A stretch of DNA of 64,000 nucleotides from Maricaulis sp965228215 (GCA_965228215.1 OZ245800.1:3038001-3102000), one strand, 5' to 3'. Positions 35,270-44,257 are shown, numbered from the stretch's first letter. Notes: a model not told the origin generated them from the letters alone. Translations and numbers: made by a program.

Positions 35270-36036
35270 TGAACGCTCCCTATATTCCATCCAGCGGACT
35301 TGTTTCGCGCGTAAATCGTCAATGGGCCCGGTTCGCCGGGCGCGATCCCATGCCCCTGCAGCTGGACCATGCGATCGTCAGTTTCACGTTCGATGACTTT
35401 CCCAAATCAGCGGCCAGCCATGGTGCCGGCCTGCTCGAGAAACACGGCTGGACCGGTACCTACTACGCATCGGCCGGTTATGCCGGCGGTATCACCCATC
35501 ATGGCGAGATGTTCGATCCGGGTGACTTGTCGCGACTGTCGTCCGCGGGACACGAGATCGCCTGCCACACCTACGAGCATCTCGATTGCGCCACAGCTCC
35601 GTTGCGCGAGGTGATGCAGAGCGTCGAGCGCAATGCCCGGGCCCTCGCGGCCATGGGCGTCGAGAGCGAGCTTGTGTCGTTCGCCTATCCCTATGGCGAA
35701 GCCCGTCCGGACGTGAAACGGGCGCTGGGCAGCCGGTTTGCCAGTCTGAGGGGCGTCCGCCCGGGCATCAATCGCGCCGGCGCTGACAGGCATTTGCTGC
35801 GCGCCGTCCCGATCGATGGCGGCGAGGCCGGTATCGAGCGTGCGATCGAGGCCGCGGAAGCCCTCGTCCAGGCGCCGGGCTGGCTCGTTTTTTACACGCA
35901 CGACATCCAGGACAAGCCGACGGAATGGGGCTGCACACCGGAGCAGTTCGCCGCGGTCTGCGACGCGGTCGAACGATCCGGCGCACGGGTGTCGACCATG
36001 GCCCAGGCTCTTGAACTGGCGGGAGAAAAAGCATGA
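35269..36036 (+). CDS. hfsH: Polysaccharide deacetylase, HfsH-like
   Basis: 255 residues, NodB-homology (CE4) fold. Motif 1 is SFTFDDFPKSAA (Asp42, Asp43) and motif 2 is ACHTYEHLD (His100, His104 as metal ligands). FAYPYGEARPD is motif 3, and a late FYTHDIQDKPTEWG supplies a further His. HfsH in Caulobacter partly deacetylates GlcNAc of the holdfast, which controls adhesion. No signal peptide is visible, so it acts in the cytoplasm on the lipid-linked intermediate, as proposed for HfsH. ATG overlaps the previous TGA (TGATG). Confidence 0.85.
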   Translation: MNAPYIPSSGLVSRVNRQWARFAGRDPMPLQLDHAIVSFTFDDFPKSAASHGAGLLEKHGWTGTYYASAGYAGGITHHGEMFDPGDLSRLSSAGHEIACHTYEHLDCATAPLREVMQSVERNARALAAMGVESELVSFAYPYGEARPDVKRALGSRFASLRGVRPGINRAGADRHLLRAVPIDGGEAGIERAIEAAEALVQAPGWLVFYTHDIQDKPTEWGCTPEQFAAVCDAVERSGARVSTMAQALELAGEKA

Positions 36037-36956
36037 GCGTTTCGGTGATCATCCCGACCTTCCGGCGTCCGGAAGGTCTGCGTGCCGCGCTGGAGAGCGT
36101 GTTGATGCAGACGCGCGCGCCGGACGAGCTGATCGTGGTCGACAACGCGCCGGAAGGCTGTGCCCAGGCCATCGTCCGCAACGTCGCCGCTGTGGCACGC
36201 TTCGAGGTCCGCTACGTCGCGGAACCTCGGCCGGGCGTGTCCAATGCCCGCAATGCAGGCCTGGCAGCGGCACAGAGCCGTTATGTCGCCTTCCTTGACG
36301 ACGACGAGATTGCCTTTCCGTCCTGGCTCGACAGCCTGATGAAAACGGCCGAGGCCCAGTCTGCCGACGTCGTGTTCGGACCGCTCAAGGGCGAGACGCC
36401 CAGCGCCGGTGGCTTGCGCGGCGCGCTTGCTCGTCGTCTGTATTCGCGGGTTGGATCCGACCAGGACACGATGCTGGACGCACCGTTCGGCTGCGGCAAT
36501 TCCCTTGTCGATCTCGAAGCCTTCGATCTGCCTGAACAGGCCTTTGATCCGGCCCTCAACGAGACCGGCGGAGAGGATGATGTCTTCTTTGCCATGCTGA
36601 CTGATCAGGGAGCGAGCTACGCCTGGTCCGCCCGAGCGCGGGCCGTGGAAACCGTGCCGCCGAACCGCACGAGCTGGCGCCACCTTCTGGCCCGTAGTTT
36701 CGCTTTCGGCCAGGGACCGACCCAGACCTGCGCCCGCGCCGACCGCCCCGACTGGGCCGGAGTGGCGTTCTGGATGGGTGTCGGCGCGGCTCAGCTCGCG
36801 GTCTTCGCACCGCTGGCCGGTCTGGCGACCCTGTTCCGGGCGCCGCAGGCCGCAGCCCTGATCGACCGGGCCGTCCAGGCCGCAGGCAAGCTCATCTGGT
36901 TCGGGGAATTTGAACCGCGCTTCTATGGCAGCGCGGCCCAGACAGATCAGGTTTAG
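36033..36956 (+). CDS. Second family 2 glycosyltransferase of the holdfast-type locus
   Basis: 307 residues. GT2 motifs are clear: SVIIPTFRRPEGLRAAL, IVVDNAPEG, PGVSNARNAGLAAA, metal motif FLDDDEIA, and a late ETGGEDDVFFAML segment. A C-terminal hydrophobic stretch (about 245-270) may seat it on the membrane. In Caulobacter an additional holdfast GT2 (HfsL) is encoded outside the main cluster, and this gene could be its counterpart; I leave the symbol open because no diagnostic residue separates them by eye. ATG overlaps the hfsH stop (ATGA). Its stop overlaps the convergent hfsC stop by four bases. Confidence 0.82.
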   Translation: MSVSVIIPTFRRPEGLRAALESVLMQTRAPDELIVVDNAPEGCAQAIVRNVAAVARFEVRYVAEPRPGVSNARNAGLAAAQSRYVAFLDDDEIAFPSWLDSLMKTAEAQSADVVFGPLKGETPSAGGLRGALARRLYSRVGSDQDTMLDAPFGCGNSLVDLEAFDLPEQAFDPALNETGGEDDVFFAMLTDQGASYAWSARARAVETVPPNRTSWRHLLARSFAFGQGPTQTCARADRPDWAGVAFWMGVGAAQLAVFAPLAGLATLFRAPQAAALIDRAVQAAGKLIWFGEFEPRFYGSAAQTDQV

Positions 36957-38224
36957 GCCGAGGGTTCGCGACGATCGGCCAGCTTGGCCGCCGTGGCGAT
37001 GAAGAGCACCCAGTTCAGCGAGTTCTGCAGCATGAGATTACTCTCGGAAATGCTGACAATGCCGATAATGGCGAGGAAACCGAGCACCCAATAAGTCTCG
37101 CCACCTCGGAACAGGCGTTTAAGACCGCGCCCCAGGGCCCGCAGATAGATCCAGGCCATGAGCATGGCGCCGGGAATTCCGATCGCCAGGGAAATCTCGA
37201 TCCAGGCATTGTGCGCTGTCGGCACGTCCCAGGCCGTCGCCTGGCGAACCCAGAATACCGGTCCGAAATCCGCCGCCCAGTAGGCCATGTAGCCATAACC
37301 GGTCCAGGGCGCGTCGCGGATCTGGTCCACCAGCACCACCCAGATGTCCGTCCGACCCGTCAGCGTCGCGTCGCGGCCGAGTGCTTCCAAAGCTTCAACC
37401 GGCGCGATCAGCAATGTCAGCCCGAGGGTGATGAATCCCGTCAGCAGCATGAAGAGCATCAGGGCTGCGAAACCAAAACCGCGCCGGCTCAACGCGATGC
37501 CGATCGCGCCGCCCGTGCCGAGCAACCAGGCCAGCAGGGACGTCTTCGAGGTCGACATGATGACCAGCAGGGTGCACAGCGCGGCACAGCCCAGCCAGAT
37601 CCAGAAATGCTTGGGGTCGATCCGCGCGGCTGCGTAACAGGCCACAGCACCGATCGCCATACGGGCGCCGAGCGTGTTCTTCTCCCACCACACGCCCTTC
37701 CAGGCGCCGACATGGATCTCGTGATCCACGCCCAGCGAGGGCACGGCCAGCGCCATGAACGTGCTGAGAACCGCAAGGATGACGAAGCTTCCGGCGATAA
37801 TCAGGATGAGTTCCCGCCAGTTCCAGCGTGAGGCCATCCAGAGACCGAACAGGGTCGTCATGATGAGGGCGAAGGAACGCCGGCTGGTGGTTCCAGGCTC
37901 GACCGACCACATCACCGAGACGGCTGTCAGGCCAACGAGCGCCAGCACGAGCCAGTTGGTGAAGATCGAGCGCAAAATGGCGCCGGGTCGCGCAATCATG
38001 AGGATGATCGTCACCGCATAAACCGGCAGCCACATCAGCCGTAGGATGGCGGACGCATCAGGGTTGGCCTCATCGGCAAAGAGCGGACCGATCAGAGCTT
38101 GCGAGAACAGGAAGAGCAGGACCATCGTCAGGCCGAGCTCGAGCGTGGTCAGGAAACCCAACGACGGCGAGCGTCGCAATGCCGTCAGGAAGTCAGGCTC
38201 GGCGATGGCGAGCCGGCTGTTCAC
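36953..38224 (-). CDS. hfsC: O-antigen-ligase/Wzy-type polysaccharide polymerase, HfsC-like
   Basis: 423 residues with about 11-12 membrane helices and a large periplasmic loop. The loop carries the Wzy_C/ExoQ signatures WEKNTLGARMAIGA, TGRTDIWVVL and the AHNAWIEISLAIG segment near the end. It would join flipped repeats into a polymer at the periplasmic face. The order C-B-A on this strand matches Caulobacter hfsCBA. Its ATG overlaps the hfsB stop (ATGA), indicating a coupled pair. Confidence 0.83.
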   Translation of the reverse strand: MNSRLAIAEPDFLTALRRSPSLGFLTTLELGLTMVLLFLFSQALIGPLFADEANPDASAILRLMWLPVYAVTIILMIARPGAILRSIFTNWLVLALVGLTAVSVMWSVEPGTTSRRSFALIMTTLFGLWMASRWNWRELILIIAGSFVILAVLSTFMALAVPSLGVDHEIHVGAWKGVWWEKNTLGARMAIGAVACYAAARIDPKHFWIWLGCAALCTLLVIMSTSKTSLLAWLLGTGGAIGIALSRRGFGFAALMLFMLLTGFITLGLTLLIAPVEALEALGRDATLTGRTDIWVVLVDQIRDAPWTGYGYMAYWAADFGPVFWVRQATAWDVPTAHNAWIEISLAIGIPGAMLMAWIYLRALGRGLKRLFRGGETYWVLGFLAIIGIVSISESNLMLQNSLNWVLFIATAAKLADRREPSA

Positions 38225-38850
38225 GCCGCACTCCGCATATGTCCCGACCGGTTGAGGATCAGCCCGGCAACTACACCGCCACGTTCCTCGATTGCCTCGC
38301 GGCGGGCGGCCAGCCCGGCCGGATTGGGATCACGCGCATCAGCCACGAGGATGACACCGTCCAGATCAGCAACCAGCGAGAGCGGTGCCTTGGAATTGCC
38401 CGGTGCGTCGATGATCGCCAGATCGATCGACTGGCGGACAGCGGCCCAGTAGTCCGGCCGCGCGCCCAGGGCGATGCCCTGCACCGCACCCGGTTCGGCC
38501 TGCAATTGCGTCACGTAGAGATTGGGCACAACCGAGCGGCGTGCCACGACACGGGCGCGGCCTTGGCCACTGCGCACAGTCCAGAATGGATCGCGGCCGA
38601 AACTCGCATCGAAGGGCTGTCCCTGCACGCGCACGGCTTCCGCCTGTTCATTGCCGCCGAAATCCAGATCGAAAAGCCAGACACCGCGCTGGGACCGCAA
38701 GGCGGCCAGACGGGCGATTTCGCGGGCCACGGTCGACGTGCCGGCCTCGCGCCGGGATCCCATGACCATGAGCGCGCGGCCCTGGCCGCCCGGACGGGCG
38801 ATGGGTTCGAGCTGATCGATCAATTGCGACAGGTCGGCGGTGAGATTCAT
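38221..38850 (-). CDS. hfsB: HfsB-like, ParA/BY-kinase-related protein with degenerate P-loop
   Basis: 209 residues. The fold is that of the cytoplasmic ATPase half of Wzc/CpsD-type proteins: VMGSRREAGTSTVAREIARLAA in the Walker A position, LFDLDFGG as A'-type motif and LAIIDAPGNSKAP as Walker B. The P-loop lysine is absent: GTST replaces GKST. There is no C-terminal tyrosine cluster, so it is not a tyrosine autokinase. It probably acts with HfsA in export, as in Caulobacter. It starts 77 bases after the hfsA stop. Confidence 0.75.
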   Translation of the reverse strand: MNLTADLSQLIDQLEPIARPGGQGRALMVMGSRREAGTSTVAREIARLAALRSQRGVWLFDLDFGGNEQAEAVRVQGQPFDASFGRDPFWTVRSGQGRARVVARRSVVPNLYVTQLQAEPGAVQGIALGARPDYWAAVRQSIDLAIIDAPGNSKAPLSLVADLDGVILVADARDPNPAGLAARREAIEERGGVVAGLILNRSGHMRSAA

Positions 38851-38927
38851 GACGCGCGTGACTCAAGCTAGCGGTAATTCACGGCCAGAGTGCGCGATTC
38901 AGGGTTAACGCCGTGCTTACGAAATCC

Positions 38928-40466
38928 TCAGGCGGACCGGTCCGCGATCCGAGCGAGGACAGGCAGATCGTCAACCGGTGATGCGGCCGGATGAGCCTGG
39001 TGGATCTGATGGCTCTGATGACCCCGCGGAGCGCGGCCCGCGACAGCCTGCTGGCGCTGGGCGAAACGTGCATTGCCCGCGAGATAGGCATTCCAGTAAG
39101 CCTTTATCAGGCCGAGGAAAACAGCAACGCCAGCCGCGAGAACGAAAGACGCGATCAGGCCCAGCTTCTTCATCGAGGAGCCTTCCAGCGGCACGCTGGC
39201 CCGGTCGAAGACGCGGACCGTGCCGGCACCACCTGCACCCACAGCGCTTCGCGCACGGGCCACAGCTTCCTGTCCGGCCAGCGTGGCAGCCGCCTCCTCG
39301 GCGGCGGTCACGTTCTGGGACAGGCGTGTATAGACCGGTTCCAGACCGCGAAGACGCGCCACGCGCGCCTGTTCGGCAGACAATTGCGATTGCAGGGCCG
39401 AAATGCGGTTGGTTTCGCCCTGGGCGTTGGCGAGCCGGGTCGTCAGATCCGTTTCCATGGCCTGGCGCACGGGATTGGGACCGGAACGCATGGCGCCCAG
39501 ACCATTCACTCCGCCGCCGGCGATCAGCGCCTGGATGGCATCGATCTCGCGATCGATGGCCTGAACGGGCGGTGCACCTTCCTGGTAGCGCGACAGCAGG
39601 GCTTCACGCTCGACCGTCAATTCGAGCAGCCTGCCGGGCGCGTTGTTGTCGATGTATAGCGCAATGTTCTCCGGAATGTTCGCGAGGCGCTCCCGCAGCG
39701 CAGCCGCTCCGGCCTGGGCCGCATCCCGGTCAGCCTGGGCCGTGCGCAGACGATCGCTGATCGCCGCAACCGCGGTCTCGGCTGCCGTCTTGTCGGTCTC
39801 GAAACTGGCCAACCCGTTCTCGGACAGGAATGCATCCAGCGACGCCTGGGCCGTGGCGACCACGACATCGGCCCGCTCGCGGCGATCGACCAGGGAATCG
39901 GTACCGGATTCGATCAGGATCTGCTGGCGGTAGGCGAGATAGGCATCGACCATCGCGTTGAGGATCAGGGCGGATCGTTCTGCCGACGAGCTCTCGAAGC
40001 TTGCAACCATCGCCGAGGAATTCGGTTCGCGGCCGACCGAAAAACCATCGCGCAGAACCTTCATAGCCGAACGATTGGCGTCACCGGTCACGGGTTCGCC
40101 CAGCACGGTTTCCGCACCCAGGCGTTCGAGCGCAATCCGCCGTACGGCCTCAGAATTGAGCAGTTCGCTTTCCGACTGCATGATCTGCGGCAGCATGAAC
40201 GCACCGCCGGCACCGGCCGCATTCGGCGTGGGGTCTTCTTCGAGTATCACCAGCAGACGCGATTCGGAGGTGTAGCTCGGTTTCAGAAGAGTCAGTGACG
40301 CGATCACGCCCAGCGTGAAAAGCACAGCAAAAACAATGGCTATAAAGCCTTTTTCCGACCAGGCGAGTGCCAGGACATCGAACAGGTCAAGCTCATCGCG
40401 GTCCGTCTTTGCGGACAGCGTGTCTCGCCCGATCGGCTGGCCCGATGTCGGATAGGTTCGCATCAT
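38928..40466 (-). CDS. hfsA: Wzz/Wzc-type chain-length and export protein, HfsA-like
   Basis: 512 residues from ATG 40466. A short cytoplasmic part leads to a Wzz helix (about 45-65, KGFIAIVFAVLFTLGVIASLTLL), a long periplasmic coiled-coil region (about 150-410, Ala/Arg/Glu rich), a second helix (about 433-455, KKLGLIASFVLAAGVAVFLGL) and a His/Gln-rich cytoplasmic tail. It is the inner-membrane polysaccharide co-polymerase that docks to the Wza-type exporter. The start is uncertain: ATG 40466, ATG 40463 and TTG 40484 are possible, none with an ideal ribosome-binding site. It is divergent from hfsD. Confidence 0.82.
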   Translation of the reverse strand: MMRTYPTSGQPIGRDTLSAKTDRDELDLFDVLALAWSEKGFIAIVFAVLFTLGVIASLTLLKPSYTSESRLLVILEEDPTPNAAGAGGAFMLPQIMQSESELLNSEAVRRIALERLGAETVLGEPVTGDANRSAMKVLRDGFSVGREPNSSAMVASFESSSAERSALILNAMVDAYLAYRQQILIESGTDSLVDRRERADVVVATAQASLDAFLSENGLASFETDKTAAETAVAAISDRLRTAQADRDAAQAGAAALRERLANIPENIALYIDNNAPGRLLELTVEREALLSRYQEGAPPVQAIDREIDAIQALIAGGGVNGLGAMRSGPNPVRQAMETDLTTRLANAQGETNRISALQSQLSAEQARVARLRGLEPVYTRLSQNVTAAEEAAATLAGQEAVARARSAVGAGGAGTVRVFDRASVPLEGSSMKKLGLIASFVLAAGVAVFLGLIKAYWNAYLAGNARFAQRQQAVAGRAPRGHQSHQIHQAHPAASPVDDLPVLARIADRSA

Positions 40467-40484
40467 GCCTTCATAAAGCGGCAA

Positions 40485-40553
40485 GGGCGCTTAATTTTTT
40501 CTTATCCATAGCGGGCTGACACTGCGGCCCAATCCGAGTCCCGAGGATATTTC
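40485..40553. promoter_or_regulatory. hfsA/hfsD divergent promoter region with CtrA-like box
   Basis: This 69-87 base divergent gap contains TTAA at 40491-40494 and TTAT at 40502-40505, separated by exactly seven bases. It is one mismatch from the TTAA-N7-TTAA half-site pair of the cell-cycle regulator CtrA. The match is short and could be chance. Confidence 0.35.
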
Positions 40554-41315
40554 ATGCAGCCGCACAAATTGGTCCTCCTGGCCACGACCTGTATCGCCCT
40601 GACAGCCTGCTCCTCGACCATGCAGTCGGCGATGAATAGTGTCAGCAATCTCAACCCCTTGCGGGAAGAGCCTCCGCTCGTCCTGCCCGAGGGCCAGTTT
40701 GCCGAATGGGCCGATACCGATCCCGCCTACCGGTTTTTCCCGGGCGACACGATTGATGTGACGGTGCACACAGCCCCCGAATTGTCGCGGACGGCGCTGA
40801 TCGGACCGGACGGCCGGGTCAGCCTTCCTCTCCTGCCCAACATCATGGTGGCAGACCGGACGGATGTTGAAATCGCGAACGTGATTGCAGACGCCTATAA
40901 CCAGGACATGCTGCGCGATCCGATCGTGGAAGTTCGCCGCAGTACGCTGGGACCGCAGAACATCATCGTCGGTGGCCAGGTAAATACGCCGGGACTTGTG
41001 GAAATGCCCAGCGCGATCGGCGCGCTCGAAGCGGTCATGCTGGCAGGCGGTTTCCAGGATTCAGCCGCACGCGGCAAGGTCGTCGTCCTGCGACGCGCGC
41101 CCGGCGGCGGTCTGATGATGCGGGAGGTCAATCTGCATCGCGCCCTGGATGGCGGTCGCGGTTCCGACCAGATCCAGCTGCGCCGGCATGATATTGTCTT
41201 CGTGCCCCGTTCGACAGTCGCCGAGGTCACCAATTTCATGCAGCAATACGTGTATGGCGTGCTGCCGCTGGACCAGGCCTTTTCCTACGCCATCGCCAAC
41301 GAGATCACGAATTAA
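40554..41315 (+). CDS. hfsD: Outer-membrane polysaccharide export lipoprotein (Wza type), HfsD-like
   Basis: 253 residues. Lipoprotein signal with LTAC (Cys19), a poly_export domain (about 60-140, with YRFFPGDTIDVTVHTAPELSRTALIGPDGRVSLPLL) and a SLBB domain (about 145-225, VGGQVNTPGLVEMPSAIGALEAVMLAGG). The C-terminus QQYVYGVLPLDQAFSYAI resembles the helix that forms the Wza outer-membrane pore. It would be the exit channel for the polysaccharide. It is shorter than E. coli Wza (about 380) but similar to Caulobacter HfsD. Confidence 0.87.
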   Translation: MQPHKLVLLATTCIALTACSSTMQSAMNSVSNLNPLREEPPLVLPEGQFAEWADTDPAYRFFPGDTIDVTVHTAPELSRTALIGPDGRVSLPLLPNIMVADRTDVEIANVIADAYNQDMLRDPIVEVRRSTLGPQNIIVGGQVNTPGLVEMPSAIGALEAVMLAGGFQDSAARGKVVVLRRAPGGGLMMREVNLHRALDGGRGSDQIQLRRHDIVFVPRSTVAEVTNFMQQYVYGVLPLDQAFSYAIANEITN

Positions 41316-41335
41316 CCCTGTCCGCTTGTGAAAGC

Positions 41336-41356
41336 GGCGAGCCCGAGGGGCTCGCC
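41336..41356. terminator. Hairpin between convergent genes
   Basis: A 9-bp stem GGCGAGCCC/GGGCTCGCC with loop GAG lies between hfsD and the Sel1-type gene, with no T run on either strand. Confidence 0.45.
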
Positions 41357-41386
41357 GGCAATCGAACAGGTATGGCGGTGACGGTC

Positions 41387-41659
41387 CTAGTGACGCGTCG
41401 AGAGCCACTCGCGCGCAGCTTTCTGAGCTGCCGCGACCTGACCATTGGACATCTGGTCAGAGATTTCCTGGCGATAGTATTTCGCCGGCTCGGAACCCAT
41501 GAGAGCCGCGAGATTGAACCATTTGTGGGCTTCGATGTAATCGATTTCGCCGCCCTGGCCGGTTGAGTACAGAATACCCAGCTTGCAGAGATCTTCGCCC
41601 GTCGGGTCGCTGGAAACCGCTTCGTGGGCCTGTGCCGTCTCGACGTCAGTGAACGCCAT
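41387..41659 (-). CDS. Small Sel1-repeat protein
   Basis: 90 residues. One to one-and-a-half Sel1/TPR-like helical repeats are visible (DLCKLGILYSTGQGGEIDYIEAHKWFNLAALMGSEPAKYYRQEI). Sel1 repeats mediate protein contacts. No signal peptide or membrane helix is seen, so it is cytoplasmic. The ATG at 41659 follows GGGGAAG at a proper distance. The partner is unknown; proximity to the polysaccharide cluster may be accidental. Confidence 0.72.
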   Translation of the reverse strand: MAFTDVETAQAHEAVSSDPTGEDLCKLGILYSTGQGGEIDYIEAHKWFNLAALMGSEPAKYYRQEISDQMSNGQVAAAQKAAREWLSTRH

Positions 41660-41821
41660 GAGTCTTCCCCTTTTCACTCGGCGAATGCGGCCAATTTTTT
41701 CGGCCTGTCATTCGCGCCACCATCCTGTCCGAATGCCATCGAACGAGTTGGATCGTGGTGGAGAAGAATTTCGGTAAGGTTAAAAATCAGAAGAAATATT
41801 CGCCGTAAATGTTTATTTCGA

Positions 41822-43438
41822 TTAGTCTTTCCTACCGAGGAATAAACGGGACATGCGCGCATCCAGCGCGTTGAGCCGGCTGGCATCGCGTACCAGGGCA
41901 GGCCGTGTCAGGCGGGAAATCGTCAGCAAAAGCACCATCAGGGCCGAGATCAGTCCGGCGACCAGGCCATGATAGAGGCGCGGGTCCGGTTCGGGCCGCG
42001 GCGGCAATCCATCCATCAGCGCGTACATGTCGTCGCCAAGGAAATGTTCAACCGCCAGAAGCCGCTCCCCTGCCGCCACCGAAAGGCGTTGCAGACGCTC
42101 GGCCTCGTCCAGCGTATCGACGGCCGACAGGACACGGACGGCCTTCGTCACCGAACTGGTACGCCCGATACGGGCCGCCTGTTCGAGCAGACGGTTGAGA
42201 CCGGCGACGGCGTCGTGATTCCGCGCATCGACCGCGTGCTGGAAACTGCGCCGGACCCGGTTGGGCGCCGCGAAGACCTGGCCGGGCTGACGGCCGCTCT
42301 CCACGAAGACCGTATAGGCGGTCTCGGAATCGAAGACGGCCAACAGAGAGTCGGCCAGCAGGTCCTCCATCGCTGGCGACAAACGGCCCGCGATATGCCC
42401 GGTCAGAAGGATCTGGGCACCGCGCTGGGCGATACTGTCGGACAGGCTGAGCCGGATCATGCCGGCCTCGATCGCCGCGAGACCCAGCGAGACCGGATCC
42501 GCACCCGCGCGCGGCAGCACGGCATCATTACAGCCCGCCAGTGGCGGCTGCCCGGCCGCGACCTGGCGCGGTGCGATGGCGCAGACTTGCAGCGCGTACT
42601 GCCGCAGCCCGCCATAGAGACGGGCCTGGCGGCGTTCGGGCGACACCAGACCGGGCAGGCTGGTCAATTCGAGCTGACCGCCGGTCTCGCCCCGGAAGAA
42701 ACGCGCGGCACTTGTGTGGGCGATCGACCAGTTGAACAGGCCGCGCTGATAGCGCGTGCGGATCTGCTCAGAGGCAAAGACCAGTTCCTCCGGATTGATC
42801 TGCGCATGGCGGGCACGCTGCAATTCGCGGCGATAGGCCAGGTCGAGATCCTGCTGGCGGCGCCAGGCCGGTCCGGCCAGCAATTCCGCCTGCACGGCCT
42901 CGATGTCCGGCCCGCCGGCGATGAGTTCCAGGGCAAGGCGTTCACGGCCGATCAGATCGGGTCCGGCCGCTGCGATGGAATCGAAGAGTTCTATGTCGGC
43001 CCGGCGCAGGGCATCGCCCCGCAGCGCTTCCTCGAGACTGTCCTGCCAGAATTCACGGGCGGCCGCCGGTTCGGGCGGTACGGCATTGAGCGCAGCGCTC
43101 AGCCGGTCCTCAAGTGTCGGATCCTCAGCGGTGATGCCGGCGATGCCGCCGGACTGGTCGATGATCTGCGCACCAAACCAGGCTGCGATCAGCAGCGAGA
43201 CCAGGATCCACAGGCTCTGAAAACCCTTCAGCACGCCCCGCCAGAGCAGCCAGAAGGCAATACCTATGGGTGAGGCTTCCCAGGGCGATTGCGTCTCGTC
43301 GCGGCATTCCCGGGTCCGCACGAGGCGTTCGGCCTCCGGCTCGGTCAGACCCGCACGCCGATAGGCGCCCGCATCCGGCACCGTTTCCGGCGCGGATGCG
43401 GAGTCCGCATCAGCTTGCTTGGTCTTCTTGCCAGCCAT
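41822..43438 (-). CDS. Uncharacterised two-helix membrane protein
   Basis: I do not recognise a family. 538 residues, with a Lys/Ala/Asp-rich cytoplasmic N-terminus (1-55), a membrane helix near 73-93, a large Ala/Arg/Leu-rich helical domain (about 100-485), a second helix near 489-508 and a short basic tail. Only three cysteines are present. This topology puts the large domain in the periplasm with both ends in the cytoplasm. AGGGGGC six bases before the ATG supports the start. A weak hairpin (43457-43478) lies upstream. Confidence 0.75.
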   Translation of the reverse strand: MAGKKTKQADADSASAPETVPDAGAYRRAGLTEPEAERLVRTRECRDETQSPWEASPIGIAFWLLWRGVLKGFQSLWILVSLLIAAWFGAQIIDQSGGIAGITAEDPTLEDRLSAALNAVPPEPAAAREFWQDSLEEALRGDALRRADIELFDSIAAAGPDLIGRERLALELIAGGPDIEAVQAELLAGPAWRRQQDLDLAYRRELQRARHAQINPEELVFASEQIRTRYQRGLFNWSIAHTSAARFFRGETGGQLELTSLPGLVSPERRQARLYGGLRQYALQVCAIAPRQVAAGQPPLAGCNDAVLPRAGADPVSLGLAAIEAGMIRLSLSDSIAQRGAQILLTGHIAGRLSPAMEDLLADSLLAVFDSETAYTVFVESGRQPGQVFAAPNRVRRSFQHAVDARNHDAVAGLNRLLEQAARIGRTSSVTKAVRVLSAVDTLDEAERLQRLSVAAGERLLAVEHFLGDDMYALMDGLPPRPEPDPRLYHGLVAGLISALMVLLLTISRLTRPALVRDASRLNALDARMSRLFLGRKD

Positions 43439-43531
43439 GGGCGGCCCCCTATTCCCCCGGACACAGTTCAGTGTCCGGTTTGAGGAGGCAAGCCTCTACG
43501 CCTCACCGGCGAAATTCTGGCGCGAAAAAAC

Positions 43532-44257
43532 TCAGACCGTGGCTTTCTGGCCAAACAGGACGTCGCGGGCCTTTTTCATGTCCTCGCTGTCCTCGTCCAG
43601 ACGACGGGCGAGATCCTTGCCCAGGGCCCGGCCGGCTTTCACCGCCGGGCGCGCATAGACGCGGTCCACCCAGGCTTTGAGGTTCGGGAAATCATCCAGG
43701 TCCTGACCCTGGCCTTCCGGCAGGATCCACGGCCAGATCGCCATGTCGGCGATGGAATACTCGCCGGCAATGTATTCGCGGCCGTCCGACAGGGCGCGTT
43801 CCAGCACGCCGTAGAGACGGTTGACCTCGTTGGTGTAGCGATTGGCACCGTATTCCAGCTTGCTCTCGTCCGGCTCGATCTTTTTGGCATAGGAGCGGAA
43901 GTGATGCGCCTGGCCGGCCATCGGTCCCAGACCACCCATCTGCCAGAACAGCCATTGCTCGACTTCGGCCCGGGCTTTCGGGTCTTCCGGATAGTACTGA
44001 CCCGATTTGCGACCGAGATATTGCAGGATCGCGCCACTCTCGAAGACGGAGATCGGCTCGCCGCCGGGACCGTCTGGATCGATGATCGCCGGCATGCGAT
44101 TGTTGGGGCTGATTTTCAGGAAGGCCGGCTCGAACTGCTCGCCGATCCCGATATTCACGGGCTTGAGCTCGTAGGGCAGGCCCATTTCCTCCAGCGCGAT
44201 GGAGATTTTCCAGCCATTCGGCGTGGGCCAGTAATAGAGTTCGATCGGTGCAGCCAT
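43532..44257 (-). CDS. YfcG/YghU-type glutathione transferase (disulfide-bond oxidoreductase)
   Basis: 241 residues. The N-terminal thioredoxin fold begins IELYYWPTPNGWKISIALEE; TPNG-type active sites mark the Ure2p/YfcG/YghU subgroup, which reduces disulfides using two glutathiones. NNRMPAIIDPDG carries the cis-Pro, and FESGAILQYLG the glutathione gamma-glutamyl contact. The helical C-domain includes YSIADMAIWPWI. AGGAG seven bases before ATG 44257 fixes the start; the frame is open further upstream without support. Confidence 0.9.
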   Translation of the reverse strand: MAAPIELYYWPTPNGWKISIALEEMGLPYELKPVNIGIGEQFEPAFLKISPNNRMPAIIDPDGPGGEPISVFESGAILQYLGRKSGQYYPEDPKARAEVEQWLFWQMGGLGPMAGQAHHFRSYAKKIEPDESKLEYGANRYTNEVNRLYGVLERALSDGREYIAGEYSIADMAIWPWILPEGQGQDLDDFPNLKAWVDRVYARPAVKAGRALGKDLARRLDEDSEDMKKARDVLFGQKATV

